Below are positions 17,327 through 25,954 of a stretch of DNA of 64,000 bases, one piece after another. Within the stretch, counting starts at the first letter, position 1. Each line of letters opens with the position of its first letter. The position numbers were made by a program, and so were the translations under genes. The notes below the pieces were generated by a model. It worked only from the letters and a program-made list of their open reading frames with translations, searched no databases and had not been told where the DNA came from. Origin of the DNA: VXYL01 sp963666465 (GTDB lineage Bacteria > Pseudomonadota > Gammaproteobacteria > Pseudomonadales > Azotimanducaceae); assembly GCA_963666465.1 (NCBI GenBank), contig OY762824.1, positions 2,852,001 to 2,916,000 on the forward strand, in the 5' to 3' direction.

Positions 17327-17489
17327 GAGTCTGCGCCGTAGAAACTTTTCCGGGGACATGCACCCTAATACGGCGAGAAAAATCCATCTTCTGGGAGGTC
17401 CTGTCCCTCGTCAGGAACGTTTCGGGGCGAGCAATGGGGGATCACACCACATTTTCGGCGCGAGATCGTCCTACGGCGCAGGCTCCTAG
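17323..17489 (+). repeat. 167-bp repeat D with terminal inverted repeats, left copy
   Basis: Begins CTAGGAGTCTGCGCCGTAG and ends with a near-exact reverse complement, so it looks like a miniature element. An inverted copy lies at 19180-19346, and the IS1380 element sits exactly between the two. Confidence 0.85.
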
Positions 17490-19179
17490 CCCGGATTATT
17501 CATGATTGTTCATGATCTGATGGGACAAAAGCCCTTGGCTCTGCGAAAATGGCGTTGCCAGACAACCGGTTGACGCAGGGAAGGGCCTTTGCATGGGTGA
17601 CCATGCCACCAAACAGCGTGTGTTGTTCGAGGGCCTGTCGAAGAAGGGGGTGACGGTCCAGTTCGACCAGGAACATTCCAGTTCGGACGGGGGCGCGATT
17701 CTGCTCGAGGCCTGCGACGAGCGGCTTCGGTTGAGCGAGACGCTGGCGGGGTGCCTGTCGGACGACCGCGACCCGTCGAAGGTCGCCCATTCCCTTCGGG
17801 AGCTGTTTCGGCAGCGCCTGTTCGGCATCGCCTGCGGCTGCGCCGACGGCAACGACGCCGCCCGGCTGGCGCGCGATCCGGCGATGAAGCTGCCGACGGG
17901 ACGGGATCCGGTCGCCGGCGAGTCGCTGGCGTCGCAGCCGACGCTGTCGCGGTTCGAGAACGCGGTGCGGCGGGGGGACCTGATGCGCCTTTCCGAGGCG
18001 TTGGCGGAGACGGTGACTGCCCGCCACAGACGGCGCAGGAGGCGGGTTCGGCGGATCACGGTCGATCTGGACCCGACGGTCGATCCGACCCATGGCGGCC
18101 AGCAGCTGACGTTCTTCGACGGCTTCCACGACACGTCCTGCCATCTGCCGCTGGGCGGTTTCCTGACCTTCGACGACGAGGTGGAGCAGTGCCTGTTCTG
18201 CTGCGTCCTGCGCTCCGGCAAGGCGGCCGCGAAGCACGGCTGCATCGGTGTGCTGAAGCGCCTGCTGCCCCGGTTGCGGCGGGCGTTTCCCCAGGCGCGG
18301 CTGCGGATCCGCCTGGACGGGGGGCATTCCGGCGCCGAGCTGTTCGCGTTTTTCGAGGCGGAGCGACTGGAGTGCGTGGTGGGCATGGCGAAGAACCCGG
18401 CGCCGGGTCGTCTTGCCGAACCGCCGATGGAGGAGGTGCGATCCGACTTCGAGGCCGGGCACACGTCGGCCCGCCGCCATGGCGAGTTCGCCTGCCGGGC
18501 CAGGAGCTGGCCCCATGAGCGCCGGATCGTCGTCAAGGCCGAGGTGACCTCCCATTTCGGCCGGCCATCGAAGGACAACCCGCGCTTCGTGGTCACCAAC
18601 CTCAAGACGACCCCCCAGCACGTCTACGAAACGGTGCACTGCGCCCGGGGCGATGCCGGGAACCGGTTGAAGGAACTCGAGCAGGGCCTGGAGATCGACC
18701 GCACCAGCTGCACGCGCTTCCTGGCCAGCCAGTTCCGCGTCCTGATGACGGCGGCCGCCTGCGTGCCGATGCAGGAACTTCGCCTGAAGGCTCGGCGGAC
18801 GGGCTGTGCGCGCGCCCAGGTCGGCACCTTGCGGCTGCGCCTGCCGAAGCTCGGCGCCTGGATCGAGACGTCGGTTCGGCGCATCGTCGTTCACCTGCCG
18901 CTGGGCACCCCGTTCGCCGACGACTGGCGCCGCATCGCGCGCTCGGTCGGCGCGGTCGCGACCTGACCCGACCCGACCGCTTCGCCGGTTCGCCCACGGA
19001 TCCGCCGATCCGCGGCGGCGCTCGCCCCGAATCCGGCCATGCCGGCGAGGAGCGCCGAAAATGCCGATCGGCCAGCAGGGAAACACCCCGATTCGCTCCC
19101 AGGCACCGCACTTCCGACGAAGGTCCCTCCCTGCGACCGCGTTTGAACCTCCACTGCCAACCTTCGTGAATAATCCGGG
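17490..19179 (+). mobile_element. IS1380-family insertion sequence
   Basis: 1690 bp with ends CCCGGATTATTCA and TGAATAATCCGGG, typical of IS1380. The flanking tetramers are CTAG (17486-17489) and CCAG (19180-19183), consistent with a 4-bp target duplication with one later change. Confidence 0.88.
17593..18966 (+). CDS. IS1380-family transposase
   Basis: 457 residues, full length. DDE-type core: RRITVDLDPTVDPTHGGQQ carries the first Asp, LRIRLDGGHSGAELF the second, and NRLKELEQGLEIDRTS the Glu. The region LFCCVLRSGKAAAKHG is also typical of IS1380. No frameshift is seen, and the element ends are intact, so it may still be mobile. The start at 17593 follows AGGGCCTTTGC; a strong ribosome site is not evident. 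Confidence 0.92.
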   Translation: MGDHATKQRVLFEGLSKKGVTVQFDQEHSSSDGGAILLEACDERLRLSETLAGCLSDDRDPSKVAHSLRELFRQRLFGIACGCADGNDAARLARDPAMKLPTGRDPVAGESLASQPTLSRFENAVRRGDLMRLSEALAETVTARHRRRRRRVRRITVDLDPTVDPTHGGQQLTFFDGFHDTSCHLPLGGFLTFDDEVEQCLFCCVLRSGKAAAKHGCIGVLKRLLPRLRRAFPQARLRIRLDGGHSGAELFAFFEAERLECVVGMAKNPAPGRLAEPPMEEVRSDFEAGHTSARRHGEFACRARSWPHERRIVVKAEVTSHFGRPSKDNPRFVVTNLKTTPQHVYETVHCARGDAGNRLKELEQGLEIDRTSCTRFLASQFRVLMTAAACVPMQELRLKARRTGCARAQVGTLRLRLPKLGAWIETSVRRIVVHLPLGTPFADDWRRIARSVGAVAT

Positions 19180-19346
19180 CCAGGAGTCTGCGCCGTAGGA
19201 CGATCTCGCGCCGAAAATGTGGTGTGATCCCCCATTGCTCGCCCCGAAACGTTCCTGACGAGGGACAGGACCTCCCAGAAGATGGATTTTTCTCGCCGTA
19301 TTAGGGTGCATGTCCCCGGAAAAGTTTCTACGGCGCAGACTCCTAG
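19180..19346 (-). repeat. 167-bp repeat D, right (inverted) copy
   Basis: Reverse complement of 17323-17489, starting CCAGGAGTCTGCGCC where the other copy has CTAGGAG, and ending GCAGACTCCTAG. The terminal CTAG (19343-19346) is the left target repeat of the adjoining IS1634 copy. Confidence 0.85.
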
Positions 19347-21455
19347 CCCAAGTTTACCAACGAAAAAAATAAACTGTTGTATCTCAACAATTTAGGTTGA
19401 CCGAATCGCGCGCATGGCACTACATTCGTGCCCGACGTGATGGTTTCCCCTCAGACGACCGCCTGGTGTGTCCCCCCGGCTGAGGAGGGGATCCCCAAGG
19501 CATCGAGGATGGCCTTCTGCTGCGGTTCCGGGCGCGTCGCCTTGCGCACATGCAGCGTGCGTCCGTCGGCGCGCTTGAACGTCGCGGTCACCCGCTGACG
19601 GCCGCCGAGAATCCGTTTGAGCGTCGTCCAGTTCGCCGTGCGCATCGGCCCGTCGCCGCGCTCGGCCAGACGGGTGCGAATCACCTGGACCCGTTGGTAG
19701 GCGATCACCGTGATGAACAGATGGCCCTCGGCACGGCGCGGCTTGCGGTGATGGATGGGGCGCAGGCCCAGTTCGGATTTCAGGGAACGGAACGCCGCCT
19801 CGACATCCGTGAGCAGGGTGAAGGTGCGCCACAGGCGCTCCTCGCTGAAGTCGGTCTCGTTGCTGCGCAGGCAATAGACGCCCGGATGGGTGAGCATCGT
19901 CCCGGCCACCGGCGTGCGGAGGAAGGTCACCGCCACGGCCCGTTTGCCGCTCTCGTCGGTTGCCACCGCGATGTCGTAGTGTTGGCCGACACCGCGGCTC
20001 TTCTCCACCAGCCGGCCGATGCGTTGCCAGATCTTTTCCGGCTTCTTCTGCGTGCGCGGCCGCGACAGCCCCTCGTTGATCGCATCGAGATCCCGCTCCA
20101 GGCGTTGCGCAAACCGCTCGGCCATGCCGCGCTCCTTCTCGGCACGCTGCTCGGAGCAGCAGTACAGGCGCACCTCGCCCGCCTCGGCGTCGTCCACCTT
20201 CTCCAGATGCACCACCCCGCCGCTGCGGGTGCGGTGGGCGAGTGCCGCCTCGGGCTCGAAGCGGCGCTTGCGCTCGCGCGAGACCACGATGTAGCGGTAC
20301 CCGTTCGCCTTCAGCCAGTCGACCTGTCGCTCGGTGGCGATGCCCCGGTCGAGCACCACCCGCGACCCCGGCGGTGCCCCGAGCGCGTCCAGCATGCCGG
20401 AAAGCGTCCGGTCTTCCTTGACGTTGCCCGCGAACACCCGCGAACGCCGCACGAAACCACCCCCGTCCAGCACCAGCCCCAGGGTGAGCAGCTTGCAGTC
20501 GCTGCGCTTCTCCTTCGAATGCCCCCGCCGCGCCTCGGGCTGATCCGCCACATCGCCCTCGTAATAGGTGTTGGTCAGATCGTAGAGCGTCACCGTCGGC
20601 GCCAGGTCGAACAGGTCCATGGCGCTCTCGAACAGATGCGCCTCGATCGCTTCGCGGTGGGCAACCAAGGCATCCGAGGCCCGGTACAACTGCATCGCCC
20701 CCATGGTCTCGAAGTCCACACCCAGCAACTCCCCCAAGGCACTGCGCTCGCGCAGCCAGGCGTGCGTGGCCCGCTCCGAGGCCGGGTACGCAAGCCGCGC
20801 CACGATCGAGGCCACCGCGGCCGTGCACGGCGACGCGTTGATGCCCAGGGTCGACAGCAACTCCATCAGGCCCAACCGCTCGACCGCCCACAGTCCCGCC
20901 TGCTCGACCGCCCACAGTCCCGCCTGCTCGACGCCCACGCTGCGCGGGCGCGTCAACTCGAGCGACGCCACGTCCACACGGACCGGATCACGCACCGCTT
21001 CGGCGTCCCCCGCCCGGCCGCGGGCCAGCAGTTGCGCCCCGATCCGTTGCGCTTCTTCCTCGACGGCAGCCGGCGCATCGTCGGTGAGCGGCGCCTGGCC
21101 GTTCAAGATCTCGATGCGCCGGCACAGTTCCGGCCACTCCTCCACAGGCAGGTCGAAATCGCTGCCGAGGTTCAACAACGTGCGCTGGCGGACCTTGGCG
21201 CCGTCGCGCCGACTGTGCACGAGGCGGTGGGAGTGGTAGTCCTGGCCGCCGGTGCGGCGGGTGAGGGTACGGCGGATGAACATGGCGGGTGACGGTAGCG
21301 GCGCCCGCCACCCATGTCAACCGACACCACCCTATTATGGCACTACATCGGTCGATCCACCCCACCAGGAACCGGAAAACAACGAGTTGCCGACCCCAAA
21401 ACCGTCAATCACCGCAAGATCGGGCGAAAATCACGGGGTTGTTGGTAAAGATGGG
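19347..21455 (-). mobile_element. IS1634-family element, copy 1
   Basis: 2109 bp. Ends CCCAAGTTTACCAAC and CCCATCTTTACCAAC are inverted. Flanked by CTAG on both sides (19343-19346, 21456-21459), a 4-bp target repeat. Carries an inner 24-bp duplication in the transposase gene. Confidence 0.93.
19451..21283 (-). CDS. IS1634-family transposase, copy 1
   Basis: 610 residues. N-terminus MFIRRTLTRRTGGQDYHSHR, then a helical region and the DDE core: TVTLYDLTNTYYEGD (Asp), SRVVLDRGIATERQVDW (Asp), and AAFRSLKSELGLRPIHHRKP (Glu). It differs from copies 2 and 4 by a duplicated eight-residue block near residue 125 (EQAGLWAV twice) and by one missing Asp in RRIEILNGQ. The frame is open throughout. It also has Val in ALVAHREA where the other copies have Ala. 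Confidence 0.93.
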   Translation of the reverse strand: MFIRRTLTRRTGGQDYHSHRLVHSRRDGAKVRQRTLLNLGSDFDLPVEEWPELCRRIEILNGQAPLTDDAPAAVEEEAQRIGAQLLARGRAGDAEAVRDPVRVDVASLELTRPRSVGVEQAGLWAVEQAGLWAVERLGLMELLSTLGINASPCTAAVASIVARLAYPASERATHAWLRERSALGELLGVDFETMGAMQLYRASDALVAHREAIEAHLFESAMDLFDLAPTVTLYDLTNTYYEGDVADQPEARRGHSKEKRSDCKLLTLGLVLDGGGFVRRSRVFAGNVKEDRTLSGMLDALGAPPGSRVVLDRGIATERQVDWLKANGYRYIVVSRERKRRFEPEAALAHRTRSGGVVHLEKVDDAEAGEVRLYCCSEQRAEKERGMAERFAQRLERDLDAINEGLSRPRTQKKPEKIWQRIGRLVEKSRGVGQHYDIAVATDESGKRAVAVTFLRTPVAGTMLTHPGVYCLRSNETDFSEERLWRTFTLLTDVEAAFRSLKSELGLRPIHHRKPRRAEGHLFITVIAYQRVQVIRTRLAERGDGPMRTANWTTLKRILGGRQRVTATFKRADGRTLHVRKATRPEPQQKAILDALGIPSSAGGTHQAVV

Positions 21456-21494
21456 CTAGGAGGTAAGCGCCGTTCTACGGCGCTTACCTCCTAG
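21456..21494. repeat. 39-bp perfect palindrome bounded by CTAG
   Basis: CTAGGAGGTAAGCGCCG and its reverse complement surround TTCTA. It begins at the right target repeat of IS1634 copy 1. A single CTAG-GGTAAGCGG-like half occurs near 35893. Confidence 0.8.
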
Positions 21495-21618
21495 GCGTGA
21501 CTTGCCCCCTCTCCGAGGAAGCCGTGAGGTTTCTCGAAGGGAATTATAGCGAATAGTGCCGAAAAACCCATGGCGCCGCGCCTTCGGCACTATTAGGTAA
21601 ATCGGATGGGGGCGCGAC

Positions 21619-22589
21619 ATGGGACACAAGGCACCGGGCAAGGCCCACCGCAAAGGCATCACGCTGCCGGAACTCTTACAGATGTTCCCCGACGACGCCA
21701 CCGCCGAAGCGTGGTTTGCCGAGCAGCGTTGGGACAATGAACCTGCCTGCCCGCACTGCGGCAGTCTCAACGTGCAAACGGGCTGCAAGCACAAGACGAT
21801 GGCGTACCGCTGCCGCGAGAAGGAATGCACCAAGCGCTTCAGCGTCAAGACCGGCACCGTAATCAGGCATCCAACCTCGGGTGCCAAACATGGGCCATCG
21901 CCATTTACCTGGTCACCACAAGCCTCAAGGGCGTGAGCAGCATGAAGCTCCACCGAGACCTCGGCATCAGCCAAAAGGCAGCGTGGCACCTTCTGCACCG
22001 CATCCGCGCCACCTTCGAGATTCCCGAAGACGTTGGGCCGATGAGCGGGCCGGTGGAAGTTGACGAGGCATTCTTCGGCGGCAAGGAAGGGAACAAGCAC
22101 TCGGACAAGAAGCTGCGCGCCGGTCGCGGCACGGTCGGCAAGACTGCCGTGGTTGGCGTCAAGGACCGCGCCACGAAGGAAGTGCGGGCACAGGTCACCA
22201 CGCTCAAGAAAGACGCGCTTCTCGGATTCGTGGAAGCGCACGCGGGCGATGCGAAGGTTTACAGCGACGAAGCCACCGCCTACGACGATCTTCTCGACAG
22301 GGAAGCCGTCAAGCACGGTGTGGGCGAGTACGTTCGCGGGCAGGCGCACATCAACGGGATGGAGTCGTTCTGGGCGATGATGAAGCGTGGCTTCAACGGC
22401 ACCTATCACAAGATGTCGCCCAAGCACCTGCAACGCTACGTCCACGAGTCCGCGGGCCGCCACAACATCCGCGATGCCGACACCATCGAACAGATGGTGC
22501 GGTTTACACGCGGGTTTGAACGCAAGCGGCTTCGCTACCGCGACCTCACGGCCCCGAATGGGCTGGCTTCCGGCGCACGCGCCGCGTGA
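21619..22589 (+). pseudogene. IS1595-family transposase, frameshifted
   Basis: The N-terminal part (to about residue 81) has the zinc ribbon CPHCGSLNVQTGC and YRCREKECTKRF. The frame is then lost between 21863 and 21864, where one G appears to be missing (expected ATGCAGGCATCC, found ATCAGGCATCC). The second frame continues as QASNLGCQTWAIAIYLVTTS, then VEVDEAFFGGKEGNKHS, VYSDEATAYDDL and HINGMESFWAMMKRG, the catalytic DDE parts. With one base restored the protein would be about 322 residues and complete. The stop at 22587-22589 lies inside a 13-bp direct repeat that flanks an inserted miniature element. Confidence 0.85.
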
Positions 22590-22590
22590 G

Positions 22591-22728
22591 CAGCAGTTCT
22601 CATTTTGGCGTCTGGCTTCGCCGTCAGGCGGATTGCACCCCGCGTTTCGGACCCAATCCGGGCCAAATCGACCGGCAGATCCGTCCAGTCGAGGGGGGTT
22701 GAAGGCCAAAATGAGAATTGCTGCCGCG
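22591..22728. repeat. 138-bp miniature element inserted at a transposase stop codon
   Basis: Inverted ends GCAGCAGTTCTCATTTTGGC and GCCAAAATGAGAATTGCTGC differ at one position. The 13-mer GCCGCGTGAGCAG occurs directly repeated at 22581-22593 and 22724-22736, overlapping the ends. No gene is inside. Confidence 0.8.
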
Positions 22729-22843
22729 TGAGCAGATGTGTTGCAAACATCGACTCGGTTTTGCTACGGTGGCGTTGATACGGCAGGAAGTCGTGTTTAA
22801 CGGCTCTCCGATGGGCGGGGAGCGCGAACAGGAAGGAATCCGC

Positions 22844-23225
22844 ATGACTCGCAACACACACCGTTCTACCGAAACGCCAACTGCCGTACAAACCCCCCAA
22901 GGGGGGGCGTAAGCGCCGCACCCTCGACGCGGCCCTTGCGGCGTTGGCACTGGCGTTCCTCGTCCTCCCGTCGTCACCACTCGGGAGCATCGTCCCGACG
23001 GTAGGTGGGGAAGCTCATGCCCTGTCGGAATCGGAACCGGTGAAGTGTGCGGGCATTTTCACCTCAATGATTTGCGGTGGTCTCGTGGATCATTGGTGGG
23101 ACGACGGCGGCTGCAACCGCGTCACAACCGCTGCCTTCGGAGGCTTGGGATTTCGGCTTCTCGGTGCTCGTGGCGGTGCCGCTGGCATCTTCGTTGGAGA
23201 GTATGTTGGTGATCATTGGTGCTGA
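22844..23225 (+). CDS. Small exported glycine-rich passenger protein, apparent frameshift at a G-run
   Basis: An ATG at 22844 after GGAAGG starts MTRNTHRSTETPTAVQTPQ. The run of seven G at 22901-22907 appears to hold one extra base, after which the frame continues KRRTLDAALAALALAFLVLP, a signal-like helix. A mature part of about 70 residues follows with a Gly/Ala-rich end (TTAAFGGLGFRLLGARGG then AAGIFVGEYVGDHWC). The Gly-rich hydrophobic tail recalls small pore-forming or bacteriocin-like peptides, but there is no sequence family I can name. Without the frameshift, only a TTG start at 22944 would be available. It overlaps the next gene by 23 bases. Confidence 0.45.
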
Positions 23226-23457
23226 TCGTGCAGCCAGACTTCGCAGCGCGTACCGGCGTATGGTGTTCCACCGGCCACAGACTGCGTGGGGCAAATGCGT
23301 CGAACTAGCTGCGTTCTTGGCGGCGTATATCGTCATCTTTGAATGGCTCGGCAGCGGCGTGCTTTTCGCCGCTGCCATCACTGCCTATGTTGCCGCAGAA
23401 GCCACTATTGGCTATGTGACAGGTAACCATCGCGAAAGCGCGGGGAGGGAACAATGA
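23203..23457 (+). CDS. Small membrane protein in IS1595 passenger region
   Basis: 84 residues from ATG 23203, which has GGAGA two bases upstream and overlaps the end of the Gly-rich protein gene. Hydrophobic helices are CVELAAFLAAYIVIFEWLG and VLFAAAITAYVAAEATIGYV, with a basic loop (RAARLRSAYRRMVFHRPQ) before them. Function unknown. The order small Gly-rich peptide then overlapping membrane protein resembles a peptide/immunity pair, which is only a hypothesis. Its stop overlaps the next start (ATGA). Confidence 0.5.
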   Translation: MLVIIGADRAARLRSAYRRMVFHRPQTAWGKCVELAAFLAAYIVIFEWLGSGVLFAAAITAYVAAEATIGYVTGNHRESAGREQ

Positions 23458-23609
23458 GCAAGCGAACTGTCGAAGTGGTGCCGCGCAGCTACCAGCCGAC
23501 GAAGGCGGAACTTGATGCGCCGCTGAAGGTCAATGCATCACCCAAGCAGGCGGCAAAGGCGTTGACGCGCTCCGTGGAAGTGCGCGAGAGGCAGCACCGC
23601 CGACGCTAG
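23454..23609 (+). CDS. IS1595-associated small protein (51 aa)
   Basis: Begins MSKRTVEVVPRSYQPTKAEL and ends RSVEVRERQHRRR. The ATGA overlap with the preceding gene shows coupling. It shares the PTKAEL motif with the small protein at 3389-3565 beside the first IS1595 transposase. The function is unknown. Confidence 0.55.
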   Translation: MSKRTVEVVPRSYQPTKAELDAPLKVNASPKQAAKALTRSVEVRERQHRRR

Positions 23610-23624
23610 AAGAAAACCCGGTTC

Positions 23625-23656
23625 TGGTGGAGGCTGGGGCGGGGCTCGAACCCGCG
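23625..23656 (-). other. tRNA or tmRNA 3'-end-like fragment
   Basis: On the minus strand this reads GCGGGTTCGAGCCCCGC, a perfect T-arm with the GTTCGA loop, then CCCAGCCTCCACCA with an encoded CCA end. Three bases more than a normal acceptor arm are present and no 5' half exists upstream, so it is not a working tRNA. Such 3' ends are common integration-site remnants. Confidence 0.35.
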
Positions 23657-23732
23657 TGGCAACAAGAAGGCCCTGTGGACCGCCTTGCGGCGCGTGTGGA
23701 GGGTGAGACGCCCTCCCAGAGGCCGGTCTACC

Positions 23733-24833
23733 TCATTCCGCAGGCGCGTAGTACGGCGTTCGCCTCGATTCGACGTAGTCCAGGATCGTCAATCGCTCCA
23801 TGCGGCGGCGGTGGGGCCAGAAGTCTGCGCTGGCGCTGTGGAGCACGGCGCGGTTGTCCCACATGGCGATGGAGCCTGGTTCCCAGCGGAAGCGGCAGGT
23901 GTATTCGAGGCGCCCTTCCTGGCTCTTCATTTCCTTCAGCAGGGCACGCTCCTCGTCTTCCGGGATGCCGTGTTCCGGGGCAAGGCGGCGGACGAAGCCC
24001 TGCTGCACGTAGAGCGTGGTGCGGCCCGTTTCGGGATGCGTGCGCGCCACCGGATGCCGCGCCACGGGCGTCTTGCCGTCCATCTGGTGAATCACCCCGC
24101 CAACGTGGATGGCGGTGAGGTGCTGCACCCGCTCCTTCGTCTCCTTCGACAGCCCCTGCCACATGCTGTAGCAGTCGCAGAAACAGGTGTCGCCGCCAAT
24201 CGGGGGCGCTTCCCGGCACATCAGCACGGAGCCCATCGGCGGGCGCTTCTGCCAGGTGGCGTCGGCATGCCAGTTCGAGGCGGCGCCGGGCACCTTCTCG
24301 TCCGAGATCAGCACGAGCATCTCCGGCACGCCCTCGATGACCACTGGATGGGAAAGGTCGTGCGGCGAGTTCGGCTCGTGGCCCGGCTCTCCGTAGCGCG
24401 CGCCGATCTCCCCGAAGTGGCTTGCGAACTCCACCTGCTGGCGCGGCGTGAGGTGGTTCTGGTCCCGAAACATGATGACGCGACGCTCGAGCCAGAGATT
24501 GCGCAGGAACGCCACCATTTCCGGGGCGGCCAGGTCCTTGGCGAGATCGATGCCGTGGACCACCGTGCCAATGCTCGGCTGCAGCGGTTCGAGCTTGAGA
24601 TCAACCCCGCATACGGTGACCGGCTTGTAGTGCATCGTCCCGATCTGCGCCGTGACCAGATCGTCCTGCTGGCGAATCTGCGCGACCATGTCGGAACGCG
24701 CACCATTGGCCCGGGCCCCGGCCACCGCCCCCATCGGCGTCGATTTCGACGGCGGCCTGTTCGCCCGCGCCCGCTGGGCCCGGTCGATGTAAACGGGATT
24801 CTGCTCGATGTCGGCGGCTGCGCTCTCAGACAT
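23733..24833 (-). CDS. TauD/TfdA-family dioxygenase
   Basis: 366 residues, somewhat longer than TauD (about 283). An N-terminal extension of ~60 residues precedes the fold. The Fe(II) ligands are HAD in SNWHADATWQKRPP and the distal His in MWDNRAVLHSASADF. Arg in RRRMERLTILD is the likely 2-oxoglutarate ligand. Other family features are RRVIMFRDQNHLTPRQQVEFASHFGE and GGDTCFCD. The substrate is unknown; relatives release sulfite from taurine or degrade aryloxyalkanoates. GGAGGGAAGG before the ATG sets the start. The gene diverges from the epoxide hydrolase 108 bases away, so they may share a regulatory region. Confidence 0.88.
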   Translation of the reverse strand: MSESAAADIEQNPVYIDRAQRARANRPPSKSTPMGAVAGARANGARSDMVAQIRQQDDLVTAQIGTMHYKPVTVCGVDLKLEPLQPSIGTVVHGIDLAKDLAAPEMVAFLRNLWLERRVIMFRDQNHLTPRQQVEFASHFGEIGARYGEPGHEPNSPHDLSHPVVIEGVPEMLVLISDEKVPGAASNWHADATWQKRPPMGSVLMCREAPPIGGDTCFCDCYSMWQGLSKETKERVQHLTAIHVGGVIHQMDGKTPVARHPVARTHPETGRTTLYVQQGFVRRLAPEHGIPEDEERALLKEMKSQEGRLEYTCRFRWEPGSIAMWDNRAVLHSASADFWPHRRRMERLTILDYVESRRTPYYAPAE

Positions 24834-24941
24834 TCCTTCCCTCCGTGGACGGCCTTTCCCTGCCCATGCCGGACATCGTAACCCCAATGCCGGCAAATCG
24901 TGCGGGTTAGGATAGGTGCATCACCTCGCCTGGAGCCAAGC

Positions 24942-25910
24942 ATGGCCGACATCCACCACCGCACCATCGAGACCAACAGCGTCAAGCTGCATGTTGCCGA
25001 AGCCGGCGAAGGGCCGCTGGTCGTGCTATGTCATGGCTTTCCCGAGTCCTGGTATTCATGGCGTCACCAAATCCCGGTGCTCGCCGATGCCGGATTCCAT
25101 GTCGTGGCGCCGGATCAGCGCGGCTACGGCGACAGCGATGCACCCGAGGACATTGCCGCCTACTCCATCCTCCAGTTGACTGGCGACATCGTCGGGCTGG
25201 CGCATGCCTTGGGCGAAGATCAGGCGGTGGTGGTGGGCCACGACTGGGGCTCCCCGGTCGCGTGGGCTCTCGCGCAGATGCGCCCGGACATGTTCCGCGC
25301 CGTGGTTTCCCTCTCCGTTCCGTTCACGGGGCGCGGGCCTTGGCCCCCCATCGCGGCGATGCGCCAGCACTTCGGCGATCGCTTTTTCTACCAGATTTAC
25401 TTCCAGACGCCGGGTGTTGCCGAGCACGAGCTGCAGCACGACATCGGCATGACGATGCGCAAGATGCTCTACGGCGCGTCCGGCGCCATCGAGCGTTCGG
25501 GCGGTTCGTTTGGCGTGGAAGGTGCGCCCCCCGCCTCTTCCTACATGCTCCAGCGAATGCCCGATCCCGGCGACGACCTGCCGGCATGGCTAAACGCGGC
25601 GGACATCGACGCCTACGTGCAGGCGTTCGCGAAGTCGGGCTTCCGCGGCGGCCTCAACTGGTATCGCAACATCGACCACAACTGGGCGCTCACGGCGCCC
25701 TTCCAAGGCAAGAAGATCGAGCAGCCTGCCCTGTTCGTAGCTGGCGACCGAGACGTGGTGCCGTTCAACCCGGAGGCCGAGCAGCGCATGCGCGAAGCCG
25801 TCCCGAACCTGCGTGATGTCGTCGTGCTGCCCGGCGTCGGCCATTGGACGCAGCAGGAGGCACCAGAGGCCGTGAACGAGGCCCTGCTCGGATTTCTTGC
25901 GTCACTGTGA
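24942..25910 (+). CDS. Epoxide hydrolase (alpha/beta-hydrolase fold)
   Basis: 322 residues, the usual length. The oxyanion motif is CHGFPESWYSWRHQ, the nucleophile Asp is in VVVGHDWGSPVAWA, the acid is Asp in VAGDRDVVPFNPE, and the general base is His in LPGVGHWTQQEAPE. The lid tyrosines that activate the epoxide are probably those in FFYQIYFQ and LNWYRNIDHNW. These features separate it from haloalkane dehalogenases and esterases. The substrate is unknown. Divergent from the TauD-family gene. Confidence 0.88.
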   Translation: MADIHHRTIETNSVKLHVAEAGEGPLVVLCHGFPESWYSWRHQIPVLADAGFHVVAPDQRGYGDSDAPEDIAAYSILQLTGDIVGLAHALGEDQAVVVGHDWGSPVAWALAQMRPDMFRAVVSLSVPFTGRGPWPPIAAMRQHFGDRFFYQIYFQTPGVAEHELQHDIGMTMRKMLYGASGAIERSGGSFGVEGAPPASSYMLQRMPDPGDDLPAWLNAADIDAYVQAFAKSGFRGGLNWYRNIDHNWALTAPFQGKKIEQPALFVAGDRDVVPFNPEAEQRMREAVPNLRDVVVLPGVGHWTQQEAPEAVNEALLGFLASL

Positions 25911-25954
25911 GCGGAATTTGTGGTTGCGGGTCACATATCACATAGCGCACCGCC

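Larger units (their letters stand above)
21539..23609 (+). mobile_element. Second IS1595-type element with passenger genes (right end not found)
   Basis: The left end begins GGGAATTATAGCGAATAGTG, similar in its first bases to the intact IS1595 end at 3357. It contains the frameshifted transposase, an inserted miniature element and three small genes. No matching inverted right end is visible before 23733, so the right boundary is set at the last passenger gene and may be truncated. Confidence 0.55.

Noticed and set aside
19550..21292. Long open frame antisense to the IS1634 transposase (also in the other copies)
   Set aside because: It is a GC-driven shadow: it recurs exactly with every IS copy, has low-complexity composition and no domain; the transposase motifs are on the other strand.
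23625..23656. Complete tRNA gene
   Set aside because: Only the T-arm and CCA end are visible; no D-arm or anticodon arm upstream on the minus strand, and the acceptor spacing is three bases too long.
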